From Leuctra nigra (lineage: Eukaryota; Arthropoda; Insecta; Plecoptera; Leuctridae), in assembly GCA_934045905.1 (NCBI GenBank), contig OW203764.1:22377109-22441108 (forward strand): a stretch of DNA of 64,000 nt. Reading direction: 5' to 3'. This document shows, one piece after another, positions 48,801-61,054 of the stretch; the stretch's first letter is position 1; every line of letters starts with the position of its first letter. The position numbers and the translations under genes are program-made. The notes beneath the pieces were generated by a model that worked only from the letters and a program-made list of their open reading frames with translations, did no database searches and was not told where the DNA came from.

Positions 48801-49925
48801 TTTCAATTAATAGTTGAATTTTAAGAGTAACACCAATCACACCACAACCACTGAAATATATATTCAAAATAAATCACTTGGACTTGCGTATAGAAACCAT
48901 CACCAAGCAATTTGCCGATATGTGAGTCACTCCGCATAGAGAGTCCCGTCACGTCACAGCCGTTGAGCCCACCTTCCGCTAAATGTGCCACGAGCTCCCT
49001 CCCTCCCCCACCCCCCACTCCCACGACGACGCTATGTCAACGCCGCGACGCAGAACACGAGATTGCCGCCTTATAATAATAGAGTATAGCTGCTTAAACC
49101 TGAACCGCTCCGTAGGTTGTGAGAGTAAATACTTCCGACCGACGATCAAGCTTCTCACAATGAGGAGTAAAACTAGACTCTTGCTGAGGCAAGATACACT
49201 TTATACACTGCATTTACACCGAGGTAGACTAACATTGACACCGCGTTACAACAATTTGCCACAACGTGACGTATATTGATGCTTCTCCCGAGACTTCTCC
49301 TGCCTTCACAGAGGGATTTGCAATCATAGAGATATTATATTGGGGGAAATTCAATATGGCAAGTTCAGTACCTAACAAAAAAAGGAATTGTTTTAATATA
49401 CTCAAAGATATTATGTTGCGTTCCATGAATTCATTATGAAAAACACAAATTAAACAATACTAAACATTTTACATGTGTATATGAAACAGTAATTAAACTT
49501 CTGTTATTGAAAACTCGTATTAGTTCGGTTCCGATAATTATTTCATTACTAATGAGTGACGTTTCAACGGCGAGTTCTGTGCTTCATCAGGCTATCTAGT
49601 GTAGTGTAGACTGATCCGAACTACAACTTTAATAATATTCCGAGCTCTGAATAAACCTTCTTTTATTTTATGTTAATAATGGATAATTTGAAACTTAAAA
49701 ACTAAATTGTGTGAAAGTTTTCATCAATCATAACTCCCAGACGAACGCTTTAATGGGAATTAAAAAAAATGTTAATCGAATTCGGATTTAAATAACGCTT
49801 GCAAAATTGTACTAAAATTGAGTACAAAGATCCACTGCTGAATTAGGATGCAAATGCCATCACGAATCAAGATAATTTGAGAATTTAGTTTGCTTGACTA
49901 ACATCAGTCCGAGCTTTTGGAACCA
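45839..49925. other. SCYL2 intron, no gene recognised
   Basis: A small hairpin at 46618-46673 (arms CAAAATTAGAC / GTCTAATTTTG plus an inner stem) is the only structure noted. A C-rich stretch lies at 48998-49017. Confidence 0.4.
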
Positions 49926-50243
49926 GGAGGCCAAGTCTTGAAACTTACGCCTTCAGGACGCAAACGCTCTCGGACGTCATAAAGTCCCATTTACTGTAAG
50001 AATGACGACCTTGAAATCTACTGTTAACTGTTTATCTTAATTTTGAATAAGGTTTTATGACTGAATAACATCTGTAATAATAATTATAATATTAATAAAT
50101 TGTTTACAGTAGATTGCTGGATGACAATCAAATAAGTGGCTTGACTTTATGTTTCAATGTCGATCACTCTTACAGTAAATGGGACTTTATGACGTCCGAG
50201 AGCGTTTGCGTCCTGAAGGCGTAAGTTTCAAGACTTGGCCTCC
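49926..50243. mobile_element. 318-bp MITE with about 76-bp perfect TIRs
   Basis: GGAGGCCAAGTCTTGAAACT through CCCATTTACTGTAAGA is exactly mirrored at the other end. The interior is AT-rich with no ORF. No convincing target duplication was found. It lies in the SCYL2 intron just downstream of the N-lobe exon. Confidence 0.85.
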
Positions 50244-50936
50244 AGATACTCATCTTTTATCTTAGTCGTCACTGGACCTCAGTTCTGAGGCTGCTAAACA
50301 AGATTGCTCTCTTTTGACCATGATGAGATTAAATGAGTGGGGACGTGTGAAGACCTAGAAGATGAAAAGTCGGGTCTTTGAAAGCGATGGATGTCATGGC
50401 TGATAAGACACAATAATTAAGTGTACAGCAAATATGGATGACTTATTATTTACTTCATCCTCCGAAAAGTCCCTTTGTAGCAAATTTGTAGGTTTTCAAT
50501 GGTCTGGCAACCATGTGTTCAGTATCTAACGTTTTTGGAACGTAGGAAGATCTAAACATTATTATTTGTTTCTTCCCTTGCCAATGGATCAAAGTGAAAG
50601 AAATAAAATAAATGGTAAAAAAACATTATCAAGACATCATTCGACAACAGAGTCCTGAAAATGGCAGAAGTGCTTTTACCGAAACGTCCTGACACACGGT
50701 CCTTAGGGCCAACATTACAAAACACAACTCGAGCTGCCACCGAATAAACGAAAATAAGCAAGAAATAAAACTTAAATCTACTGACACGAATCGTTGGAAC
50801 CAGGGTTTGTTCAAAGAAAAATATTATATCCCCTGTTTAAACTGTTTCCACTGTTTAAATTGAAGCGTTTTGAAGTAGAACGCTAGTTTTAAAGTAGGAA
50901 AGTAAATATCACCGGACCGATGAGTATGTTTGTTAC
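50244..50936. other. SCYL2 intron, donor-proximal, no feature recognised
   Basis: No motif apart from the splice donor at its right edge. Confidence 0.45.
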
Positions 50937-51284
50937 CTGTAGAATGCCGTATTTGAGTTCAATGTCTAGGAAGTGGTACTCCTTGGCGTGCGCCGGCCGG
51001 GGCGCCTGGGGCGGCGTGGGTTGCGACGCTCCAGTGGCGGGCGGTCCGACGCGACTCTCTTGGAAGGCCAGGATGTTGGCCAGGCTCGCCAACACCGGCT
51101 CGGAGGCGAATGCCAACGTCTCCCCACACTCCTCCACTGGATGGATCACCTGCAGGATCTTCGGGTGACGGAAACGTTCTAATTGGCGAACACTTCCGCG
51201 CAGGATTTCAGTCACGGTCTCTTTCCGCTTGGGTTTGTGTAATTTTTCTGCGCAGCGTTTTTCGAATAAGAATATCGACACCTC
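50937..51284 (-). CDS. SCYL2: SCYL2-like pseudokinase, exon encoding the kinase N-lobe (116 codons)
   Basis: The exon reads from acceptor tttacag (just above 51284) to donor gtaaca (just below 50937), phase 0 to 0. It matches the SCY1-like 2 / CVAK104 N-lobe as I know the family. The beta-3 strand reads EVSIFLFEKR, without the VAVK-type catalytic lysine. RFRHPKILQVIHPVEE and ASEPVLASLANIL follow, then an Ala/Pro-rich linker and ELKYGILQ. SCYL2 proteins bind clathrin and AP2 and act in trans-Golgi/endosome sorting; that role is family knowledge. The first half of the exon on the plus strand (about 50990-51140) is GC-rich against AT-rich surroundings. The exon carrying the initiator Met and the glycine-loop region was not found between 51285 and 64000, so the gene is 5' partial here. 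Confidence 0.92.
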
Positions 51285-54200
51285 CTGTAAATAAAAGAAA
51301 AAGCAACTTTTATTTATGACGAATTAATTAAATGTTGCTTCAGAAACCTGTTATTCTATAACTTCTAAATTCCTGATTTTACTGAAATCCTATTTCATTC
51401 AAAGTTAATCCATATGGTCATGAATCGGATTCCAGCAGAATCGGGAATTGTAATGTTATGGAAAAGGGCTTCATGTCAATGAATATTATGTTTATATAAC
51501 ATTTTGCTTTTTAAAATAAACATATTCATCTATTTAATGGTCATTACAAACAAAGTAGTACATGCAGACAACTTGTCAGACACATAATTTCCCGTCCGAA
51601 TAATTATAAGAGGAGACGACGATAAAGAAAGGGTAAGGAGGATGGTCGGACGGCATTTAATAAAGAACATTCTCAGCATTTTGCCTCTCGAAAGCCAAGA
51701 AATATTCTCAGTTATGAAGGCGAAAATGCGCTCTCACATGAATTACAAAACATGGTTGCATCATTGCATGTCGTCCGTGCTCGCTCATGTAGCTTACATG
51801 GAATTTGCAAGTCAAGAGTTCTGTCTCAGGGACTATTACAGTTATACTTATTTAATAAATGTCAAGGGTCTTGCATAATGGCAAATATAAGAATATAAAA
51901 AGCGACATATTTTGCTTCATGAATATAATACATTCACCTTGTTAGAGTCGAAACGACAGGCTTCTTTGTGCCTTATTGTGTGTCACGTGATTCAATTTGA
52001 GAATGAATCCTCGCAAACACATCTCTTTCCGCCTGCGTCACTAGAACACGTGATAAGTAGGATGGGGGGGGGGGGGAGCGGTGACGTCACAGAGAAGGAA
52101 ATTGGGAAGACGAGAGAAAATGAGCTCAGTATCACAAGACACGTAATACGCGCCTTACCAATCCGACTTGGATGAATATGATAGCGTACCGCGCAAAGCT
52201 AATGGAATGATTGGAGGGATGATTGGGTTGTACGCGGTCCTGGGATGGTTGCCTTTTGTTCCAAACTTCACGACAGTGCGAGAGAGGGGGACGGGAGGAT
52301 GTGGGTGGAGCTTATAATATTATCAACGTCACAGAGATTTTCTCTCAACAGGATCTAGAAATAATATTTTCTTGTGTTGGTAGAATGTAGGTAGACATAC
52401 ACAATAGACACAAATCTATACTAAGCCGACAACAATGTATAACGAGTATTATTCCTTTTGTCCCACCTCTTTCTTTGTCACGATGAAGAAAGTCGCTGGC
52501 AGACACTAGATAGCGTTATGATATATATTCCATTCGGAATGTGATAGTTAGCTACTTGTTGATATACAGGGAGCTGGCGATAGTGGTGCGGGGGTGGGTG
52601 TGGGAGGGGGAGGGTGGCGAGGGCGTCGTGGCGCTCAACAGGTGGCGGGTTGGCGGCGACCCCCGGAAAAGAACGAAGGAAGAACAAAGAAGCCAATGAA
52701 GGTTTGGGTGTCATAATGTTCTATATTTATGATTCGTTTGAAGTCTTCTGTGAAATTCTAAAAGTCGTAGTTCCATTTAATCTCAATACATCTTCATTAT
52801 CGGAAGACGTTTCCATGTTCAAGTAATTTATTCTTTGAAGTTTTATGACCGAAGGCATTCAATTTTCCAGCAAGAAAAATCTGTTTTTTTCAGTAAGAGA
52901 AGTATTTAGTTGCAACATGTTATGTTCAAGGAAGTGTTATGATGTTTTACTCTAGAATATAATATTTGTCCATACAACACATCTCAAATTTTAAATTGTC
53001 ATTCATGAATTTACCTGTGGGGTTTGAGCTGACGTCTTTGAATTTCCGGTAGACTGCTCTGACCTCTCAGCTAAGGAGAGAGGTCAATTCTGCAGTTATT
53101 TGACTAGTTATAGTCGACTTGTTGACTTTTGGCAAGAAAAAGGGCTGGAAGGAGTTGTCATTCTCCCGTAAATCTGTGGATTTGGCACACATGTTACCGC
53201 TGTTATGATATTAGTATGTTTGCAAAATTTCAGATTGTTTAGTTCAACCAACCTCCGTGAGTTCAACGGTATGACTTGAGCATTGCCCACAACAGAGAAA
53301 GTGCAGTTAGAGTTTCTTGGTTGTTCTCGCTTTGAACACCAAACGTGATTATTCGCAAATTCAAATTCATTCAACATTTTGTCAACAAATGAAAAGATAA
53401 GTAATATTACATTCTCAATTTTGCTTTATCGTTAATAAATAATAGGCTAATTTCAGTTTTCCATAATCAGGATTTTGTTCAAAAAAAGCAGCTCTGCAAA
53501 CTAGACATGTTTCTTCTCGATCGATGAAGAAAGAGTGTGACCTATATCGCACCAAAAACAGAAAGAAGAACAAAACAACAAAAATTATGAGTCCGAGTCA
53601 AAGGAGTCACAAGGAGACGTTCGGGTGACAAATTGTATATTTCCCATTTGCAATTTGGTAAACTTGTGAAAATACTCTCTAGTCCGCTACTAGAGACTAG
53701 AGATGGCAATTGATCGAGTCAATCCCGGGCAAAGTTCGGTCCGACTTGGAGAAAGAAGAGTGGGTGGAGACCTCCAGGGAGAAAGATTAGTAAAAACTCG
53801 AGTGAAAAGTAACAATAGAAAGTTAAATGCGGGTTCCAAGCACGATCTTTCAAAACCTACAGCTTCTATTCTCAACATCTTTTCTTAGAAACCACTCAGT
53901 TAAACTGAATGTCGACATTTCTATGTTGCAATCATCGTATTCCTTTTTCAAAATAAAGACTTAATGCGTAATTAAGATCACTTAATTTATTGCAATAAGT
54001 TTCCTTTTGAAGTGCGTTGAAGCGGTTTCAAGCTAGTTGTGAGCTTCACTTAGATTTAGATGATTTCAGTCAAATATCTTGCAGTGATTAGTGGCTTTAG
54101 TCCACATTTTCATCATGAAAAGAACATTCATCAAGTACTCATTCAGCTTATGACATAAAAGAGTGTTCGAGAGCATCGATTTATTCTTGGTTTGCATAAA

Positions 54201-54508
54201 AATACCAAATCGCTCTGCGTTGCTCTTTGCAAGCATTTATATTGCATGCAAATTAATATGCTGTGTAAAAGTTTACTGACCTATGCGGGTGATAAGGAGT
54301 TACTTGCAATTGATCAGGGTGCAGTGCATTTACTTTCTCGCTAAAAACATTTGCTCATTGAAAATAACCACTTTTTGGCCGATGTCGCTAAATACTTGTA
54401 AAATATGATTAAATGTGCCACGCTGCCTTACATTCTACTGACATGTGATATTTTGTGTCAAACTACCTCACATTCTACTTAAAGCTACCTCATTTTCTTG
54501 TTTAGACT
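51285..54508. other. Upstream SCYL2 intron or flank
   Basis: It holds a G-run near 52064-52077 and a G-quadruplex-type motif at 52590-52614. I searched the minus strand for the missing N-terminal SCYL2 exon and did not find it. Confidence 0.4.
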
Positions 54509-54711
54509 AAAGGTACGTTTACAGATCGCCGCTGACCGCCTGACGTTCGACGTTCGGCGCTCATCGCCGAAAGATCAACATAGTTTATCTTTTGACCTTG
54601 AACGCCATCGCTCGGGCGCTCTCCGTTCAGCCTCCTGATTGGCCAACGCCGAGCGCTAGCGCCGAGCGTCGAACGTCGAGCGCGTCAACGCCGAGCTGTA
54701 AACGTACCTTT
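54509..54711. mobile_element. GC-rich 203-bp MITE
   Basis: Perfect 16-bp ends AAAGGTACGTTTACAG extend imperfectly to about 53 bp. The flanks are ACT on both sides (54506-54508 and 54712-54714); a TA duplication with ends shortened by one base is equally possible. Much more GC-rich than its surroundings. Confidence 0.85.
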
Positions 54712-57409
54712 ACTTAAGCTTCGCATATGGAAAAGTAGGCGAAACTGAAAAGTACCTACGGGTATGACGTTCAGAATGCAAGTGCCCGTATGCCATACTT
54801 TCTACTTGACAGCTATTTGTGCCATACTGTCTCACATGCTACTCACATTCAAGTCGTATCGAGTCAAAATATCCACACCTTACATAACTCTATTCTTATA
54901 TCCACGATTATGCAATTCACACGACGTAATTGGCATTTATAGAGAAACATAGTTGTGTTTTGTGATGTAACCGCTAGATGGACATTGTTCATGCACGAGT
55001 GGGTGTAGCGGGGTGTAGGCGAAAAGAAGGCACAAGTAAATCATCTCAGTTTTTCTGTCAGGACCAGAAGCCAATAAGTAGAGAATATCCTATTGTTTGT
55101 CGAGATGTCAATTCCATGCGTTTGTGGGTGGACAATAGGATGTGAAATGCTTCTATTTTGTGTGGATTTGAGAGGGAAGACGTGAGTTAATGGATGTCTG
55201 TCCGAGGAGATTGAATCATATAGAAGTTCACCAAATGTTCTTTCATTCAATTTATAAATAAAGACTAGCTATCAGATAATTGCACAGCTTTTGAAGGATC
55301 ATATTAAAAATCAAGAAAATATTATAGTAGTAAAACCTTACGGTACAGGTGGTCTGAGAAAGTATTACATTTCGATATCTAAACAATTTGCTTCAATTCC
55401 GTTTTGCTCAACATCCACAACATTAAAATCATATTAAAATGTTGATTCTATTGACCAATGCAAACGAAGTACCTACCGGAAATTTATTTCTGGTATCAAC
55501 TTGACTGATTTATTTCTTTGATCCTGTTACTTGGTAGGTTGAGTTAGGAAGAGTATTCCCAAGAAGAGACCTGTGCACTCGCACAAAATGTATATTTTTA
55601 ATAATTTAAAGCATGCCATTGAATAAATTACTTCGTGTATATTAAGTTCACTTGGTAGATATTTTATTAAATTATTCAGACTTACGTGTGTACGTAGGTT
55701 GATATTGTATTATATTTTTAGTATCACAGCTTTGTCAGTGGGAAACAGAGCTTTTTAGTAATTCCTTTTAATGGAGGCTGACATCCTTGTAAGCAATGTT
55801 TTGTTTTGGGGCTTACACAGAATGCTTCGACGCACCGATGTGAACGCCTCGGGTCTAACATCTAAGCCCAGGTCCTTAAGTTGTGTCATTGAAGCTTTCA
55901 TCGCGTCGTTCAATTAATAGAACCACAGGCGATAGAACGTAGTAGCGGAATTCAGAGATTTTGTATGTAAATGCCGAAATGCGTAATTATATTGAAAAAT
56001 ACTCAATATATTCTATCAGGGGGAAAAGTAGAGTTGTTAAAAATATAAATTCAATTTTTAACCGTAATGTAATTAAAAAGAATCTCAAATTAGGTCTATT
56101 GACACAAATTATTAAGAATAAAACCACTTCAGTAAAGAGGTCATTTAAAAAAAATTGAAGTCCTAATCACACTATGCAATTAAAAATTGGACAATTTAAT
56201 TTCTAACCAATGAAATACTGTTTTTAGTGAAACTCTGAAATCTTATTGGCTTATGATTGAAGTTGTCCAATTTGTGATATGGACTTAGAGGCAGTTTTTC
56301 AATACTCTGCTAAAACCAGTTATTATGTTTAAACGGACATTCAAGGCATGCCATTGGTTGTTGTTATGGCAAAAGTCCTCATCAACGGTTTAAAAATTAA
56401 CAAATAATTGAAAAACTGACCCTAACCAAATAATGTGCTAACAAGACTTTTTATTTATCTGCTTTAGTTACTTTTTTCCATTGGTTCAATGAGAAGTAAA
56501 TCATCCAAAGAAACACTAGTTTGAGGACTTTCTCAATACTATTAACTTGTCAAAATCAACTTTGACACTCGTTGATTAAACTGAATCTGAGTGGATTAAG
56601 ATAATAATCAATTATCGCAATTCTTACTTAAAAATCTTCTGCATTCACATTTGATGAAATCCTTTCTTTACAAAATCAAGAGTGACAACGTGGAGGAAAA
56701 TAAATCTCAACACTCCTTTCTTCTGTTAACATTCCATTATTTCTGCCGACGGGAGTAGGACAAAAATAGTAACGGGAATGATTCTATCATTTGCACCATA
56801 CTTTATCTCTGTCGGTTACGATTAGTTCAGCAGAGTGACAGAAACACAATCGCAAATCAGCATTGACTAAAACAAAGTAGAGCGGCAATACGGCATCGTT
56901 CACATAAAGAAGAGTGTGCATTTTAATCCCAGTTGTATTCCAGGAAAGTTTGTATAAAGAGCAAGGATTTGTGTGTAGCATGTGACATCCGTCAGAGATA
57001 ATTGGATGGCACCATATTGCACTAAGTCGCTGCGAAGCCACAGATGCTGGAGACGAAGTTTTTATCGGCCTAGAATAATCTCCAGATACACCGGACAGTG
57101 TCTGCATAAAGAAGTGCCTCCATTAGCGCCAGGCGCCTCTCTGCACGGTGCTCATCTGTTACAACCTACAAAGACGGCCGTAAAAACGGATCGCTAAAGC
57201 TGTGAGACGCAGTAAGCGCTTGCGCATGGGATGTGTAACCTACTTAAAACACGTCTAATTGAAATATCAGGCGTCCCGGCAACCCCAGCTCCAGTGCCGT
57301 GCATAAATGTATAATGGAGGTAAGAAAGTGAGGAGATCGAGAATCTATTCGATTTAAATCATATTTATTTGGAGGTGCGCGTTTTTATGTATGTGTGCGT
57401 CATAATAAA
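54712..57409. other. AT-rich DNA, no gene recognised
   Basis: No supportable ORF or repeat. Confidence 0.4.
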
Positions 57410-57411
57410 TA

Positions 57412-57965
57412 ACTAGGAAAACGCTCTGAGTAACGCGTCGATGAGCGAGCACGGATACGCGCAACACTTCGAACCGAAATTCTGTCTATCAAAAATGTCA
57501 TTAAAGCTTAAAAGCCAATAATTCTTGAATTTCTTCACAGACTTGTATGAAAATCTCAAAAAAAATTCCTACAATATTTCCCAAAAACCATCCAAAGTTT
57601 TAAGTTGATCGATCAAACGGTTCCTTGTTAATTTTAAAAAATCACATGAACTAGTTCAAAAAATATGCCTGGGGAGACCACTCATGATGTGTGTACACAA
57701 TATTAAATCAATTTCTGTTGAACGGTCATAATATCTATGCTCTATAATTACCTTGGAACTGAAGATTCGAACTTGCCGTGAAATATGAAATTCGAGTAAA
57801 TTGACAGCCAACACGCAAAATGTCCGTAAACTGTCAATAACTTTTGGATTTAAACACAGATTAGTATGAAAATTGTCAAAAAAAAGATAATGTCGGTCCC
57901 AATTACCATGCAAAGTTTTAAGTTGATCGGTCAAAAGGGTCTTGTTTAAATTTCAATTTCAATTT
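57412..57965 (-). mobile_element. CTAG-ended repeat family, copy B
   Basis: It starts (plus strand) CTAGGAAAACGCTCTGAGTA; read on the minus strand the end is GCGTTTTCCTAG followed by T. Internally AAAGTTTTAAGTTGATCG occurs twice (57595 and 57908), so the family contains a diverged internal repeat. Confidence 0.8.
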
Positions 57966-59096
57966 CAATGTGTTAAGTTAGGTGATTTTACGTACATTTT
58001 TTAACCTCACAATAAATTTCGTATATGTCACATTCAATATGTTGACGAAACTGGTGCTGAGGTTATATTTCAAGAACTAATATATTAATAATTGCTTAAA
58101 CTATTACTTATAAAGCATTAAAATCATATTTAATGTTAAATTCATGAACAATATTGGCTTACTAATTGCATTTTCTTAAACTGACAGCTCTTTCAAAGAC
58201 AAAAGCAACCACTGCACACTATATTGTCTTGAGTTGGTCATGTAATATTTTCATAAGGAAGGCGTAGGGTGTTAACTAGCGCCCTTGGCCTGTGCCAAAA
58301 CGTGGAACTTCTGATTTTCAGTTGGTGGACAGGCCGGGAAACGAGTAGTGAAACGGAACTTATAAAGGAGGCCGTGTCCAAACCCTTTTCCTATCTGTGC
58401 TCGCTTCGAATTCGAGACATGCAACTTCATGGGCGAGGCGGGGCTGGAGAATATGCTCTTGCCTCGACGACGAAAGTATTATAGACTCACATGTAATTCT
58501 TCATTGATGTGTATTCCATGTTTGTTACCACGAATCTTCCCATATCATTCACAAAACAACACAGCTCCAAATTTGATCTCGGTTTAAATATATTACTATT
58601 TCTGCTGCGGTAAATAATTTGTCAGTTCTTAATTTTTTACAAACTCGCTATCCTGAAATGAAGTGAAACAACAGAAATAAGGCCGTGATTATCAAGACGA
58701 TTCTAAAAAAAATAGTCAATTTTATACGACGTACCTACAAAATTAATAAAATATTTACACTCAGAGGAAATCTGATAAAAGATAAATGATAAAAGAAGAT
58801 TCGTATCTAATTATATTCGATTCGTAATAGAATCCCCAGAGAAACATTGCGGTTTGAATGCAAGGTCTGTGCAAGGTACACCACTTGTATAGAGACCTTG
58901 GTTTGAATGGAACAAAATGGCAGCCGCCTAGATGGCACATAAAGAAATTTCAAGTCAAATTATACGGTGAATGATCATTTATTTGAAATTTATGTAATAA
59001 CGCGATTTACAAGATTTTTGACTTATTAGAAATGATAAACCAATTTATACTATGACACTGTAACGTTGTCAGTTAATAATTCATATTATTACACAA
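57966..59096. other. No gene recognised
   Basis: An imperfect short palindrome (CAAGGTCTGTGCAAGG ... AGAGACCTTG) lies at about 58860-58902. Confidence 0.4.
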
Positions 59097-60400
59097 AGAG
59101 AAATTCAAATTTTATTGACTGCTGCCCACAATACATGGTTGACCATTGAGATCCAGCTTACTTATCAATATAAAATACATTAAAATTAATAACTAATGAA
59201 ATATGTATGAATGAAGTTAATTGGTTTTAAAATAAAAATATTGATATTTACAATTACTTTCTATACAATACTAAAAACTATTATTATAAAGGTGATTATG
59301 AAGAATGCAAATAGAAGATTTTAAAACAGATGGAACAATTAAATCTAACAATGATAAGGAGATTCCTACGCGCTTGAGGAAGTCGGTGAAGAATGAAGGG
59401 ATCGCTGCTCGGGCTCCAACCAACAGGCCAACAACTTCCCATCTGGCAACAGGGACTTTATAACGTCTGGCTAGATCTTCAATACAGGGCTCGTAAATCC
59501 TCTTCTTTTCCTCATCGACATCCTCCGCATGCCTCATTCCTTGCTCGAAGCGAATTGTAGGGTCCAATATGAGGGCTTGTTTCTTGTCATTCCTAATGGC
59601 GATGATGTCAGCACGACGTGTCGAGCCATCCACTGCTAGACATGACACCTCTTCATGCACCTCCCAGCGTGGTTGACGACGCAGAGCATCAGCAATCATC
59701 GTTCGTACTGCATGATGACGTGAGTTGCGTAACAGTTCCCCTTTGGAACATCTACCTAACACATGCGCAATGGTTTCTATCTCGTTGTAGTTTGTTGAAC
59801 GGCAACGGTTTGTGTCAGTAGATCTTCCGGGGACTGCACGCACTGCAGCGACATTTCATGACATCTTGTCGATTTGGTCCATTCGGATGACGACAATCCT
59901 TTTTTCATATACACCCACTTGTTGGATCGTGGTGTTTCAGCAAACATTGACACCCCTTTACCCTTCTGAGGAAGCTTCGTCCAAGTGTCAAAGGATGCTT
60001 GCCGAAGAGTCTCACGTAGGATGCGACCAGAGACTCTTTCATCATTAAGTTCAGGTGAGAGGCCCAGGTCGGAGACACACTTTGACTTCTCAGTGTGAAG
60101 GTCACGTACAACACCTATCAGTTGGTCATTAGAAGCAAGCAATTTCTTGCAAATGTTGAAATGCTGCACATGCGCCTCCCAGGTGGCACGCATGATTCCA
60201 AGTCCTCCGAATTTTCTAGGTGCATATATGAACGATGTGGGAGTGTCACCAGGCAGGCCGATAATCTCTTTGACTGCACTACGTATGATGATGTCTTTGT
60301 CCTCAAGAAACTTCGAAGTCAGCTGAGGTATCGGGGCACATTGGAGAGGATATATTAGTTTCGGCCAAATACAATCAATACAATCAATCGATAGAGACAG
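59097..60400 (-). mobile_element. R2-like (RLE-type) non-LTR retrotransposon, 5'-truncated and frameshifted
   Basis: It covers the C-terminal half of the single ORF plus a 3' UTR ending at about 59097. The 3' UTR end matches the copy at 25385-25557. No RT catalytic core (YADD) is present, so the 5' part is lost. Confidence 0.85.
59271..60400 (-). pseudogene. R2-like ORF remnant: RT thumb and restriction-like endonuclease
   Basis: Frame 1 (about 60400-59840) has WPKLIYPLQCAPIPQL, LPGDTPTSFIYAPRKFGGLG and LRETLRQASFDTW, typical of the RT thumb/linker of R2/NeSL-type elements. A frameshift near 59830-59845 moves to frame 2 with VPGRSTDTNRCRST, ETIAHVLGRC (zinc knuckle with the second Cys replaced by Thr), then RRADIIAIRNDKKQALILD, the endonuclease D...D core. 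The protein would nick target DNA and prime reverse transcription; this copy cannot. Confidence 0.85.
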
Positions 60401-61050
60401 AAAACGAAACAATCCACCGCCATTGGAAAAGACAAGAACCAGATTCTTCTTCTGCTCCACTGCACACTTGAGCTCTCCAGTCAGAGCTCATAGATTTCGG
60501 CTTCATCACAACACCAAAATAAATGAAATATTTTTGAAAAAAGGGGTTCGGAGACGTCGCTTTTGATTCAGCTTGTCTCTGAGAGAGAATAATGTCGCGA
60601 TGGCGCCTCTTCTCTCTCCAGAGAGAATGATGTCGCCTATGGCGCCACTCTCTCTTATGTGCCTTCCTCACTGCACACGAACCCCTGTAGTTAACCCTCA
60701 TCGGAAGCTTCTATATATACAATCCAACTGGTAAAAACCACAAGCGAGTGCTACGGTTAGTTCACTAAAAATAATTTTACAAGATTTGTGTCTGCACCAA
60801 TCAATTTATGACCAAACAATTTTATTTTTGTGATGGTATTTGCCTACTGAATAGTTGAATTGCGAAGTGATTTTCTTAAAATTATTTTTAACCCCACATT
60901 CAAGCTCCCTTACAGGAATAATTGAGCTAATTACAAAAACAAAAATATGACACAATCGCGCATTTAGTGGGAAAAGCAACAAAATTGGCACACTTGTACA
61001 GAAAAATAAATACACTATTCGATATTACCCTCGAGGGCTGAAATAGCAAC
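60401..61050. other. No gene; short duplicated stretch
   Basis: GAGAGAAT(A/G)ATGTCGC followed by ATGGCGCC is present twice at about 60577-60656. Otherwise featureless. Confidence 0.4.
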
Positions 61051-61054
61051 CCCC

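Noticed and set aside
56787..57197. Possible first SCYL2 exon or other gene near the moderately GC-rich patch
   Set aside because: Neither strand gives a SCYL2-like N-terminus or any recognisable protein.
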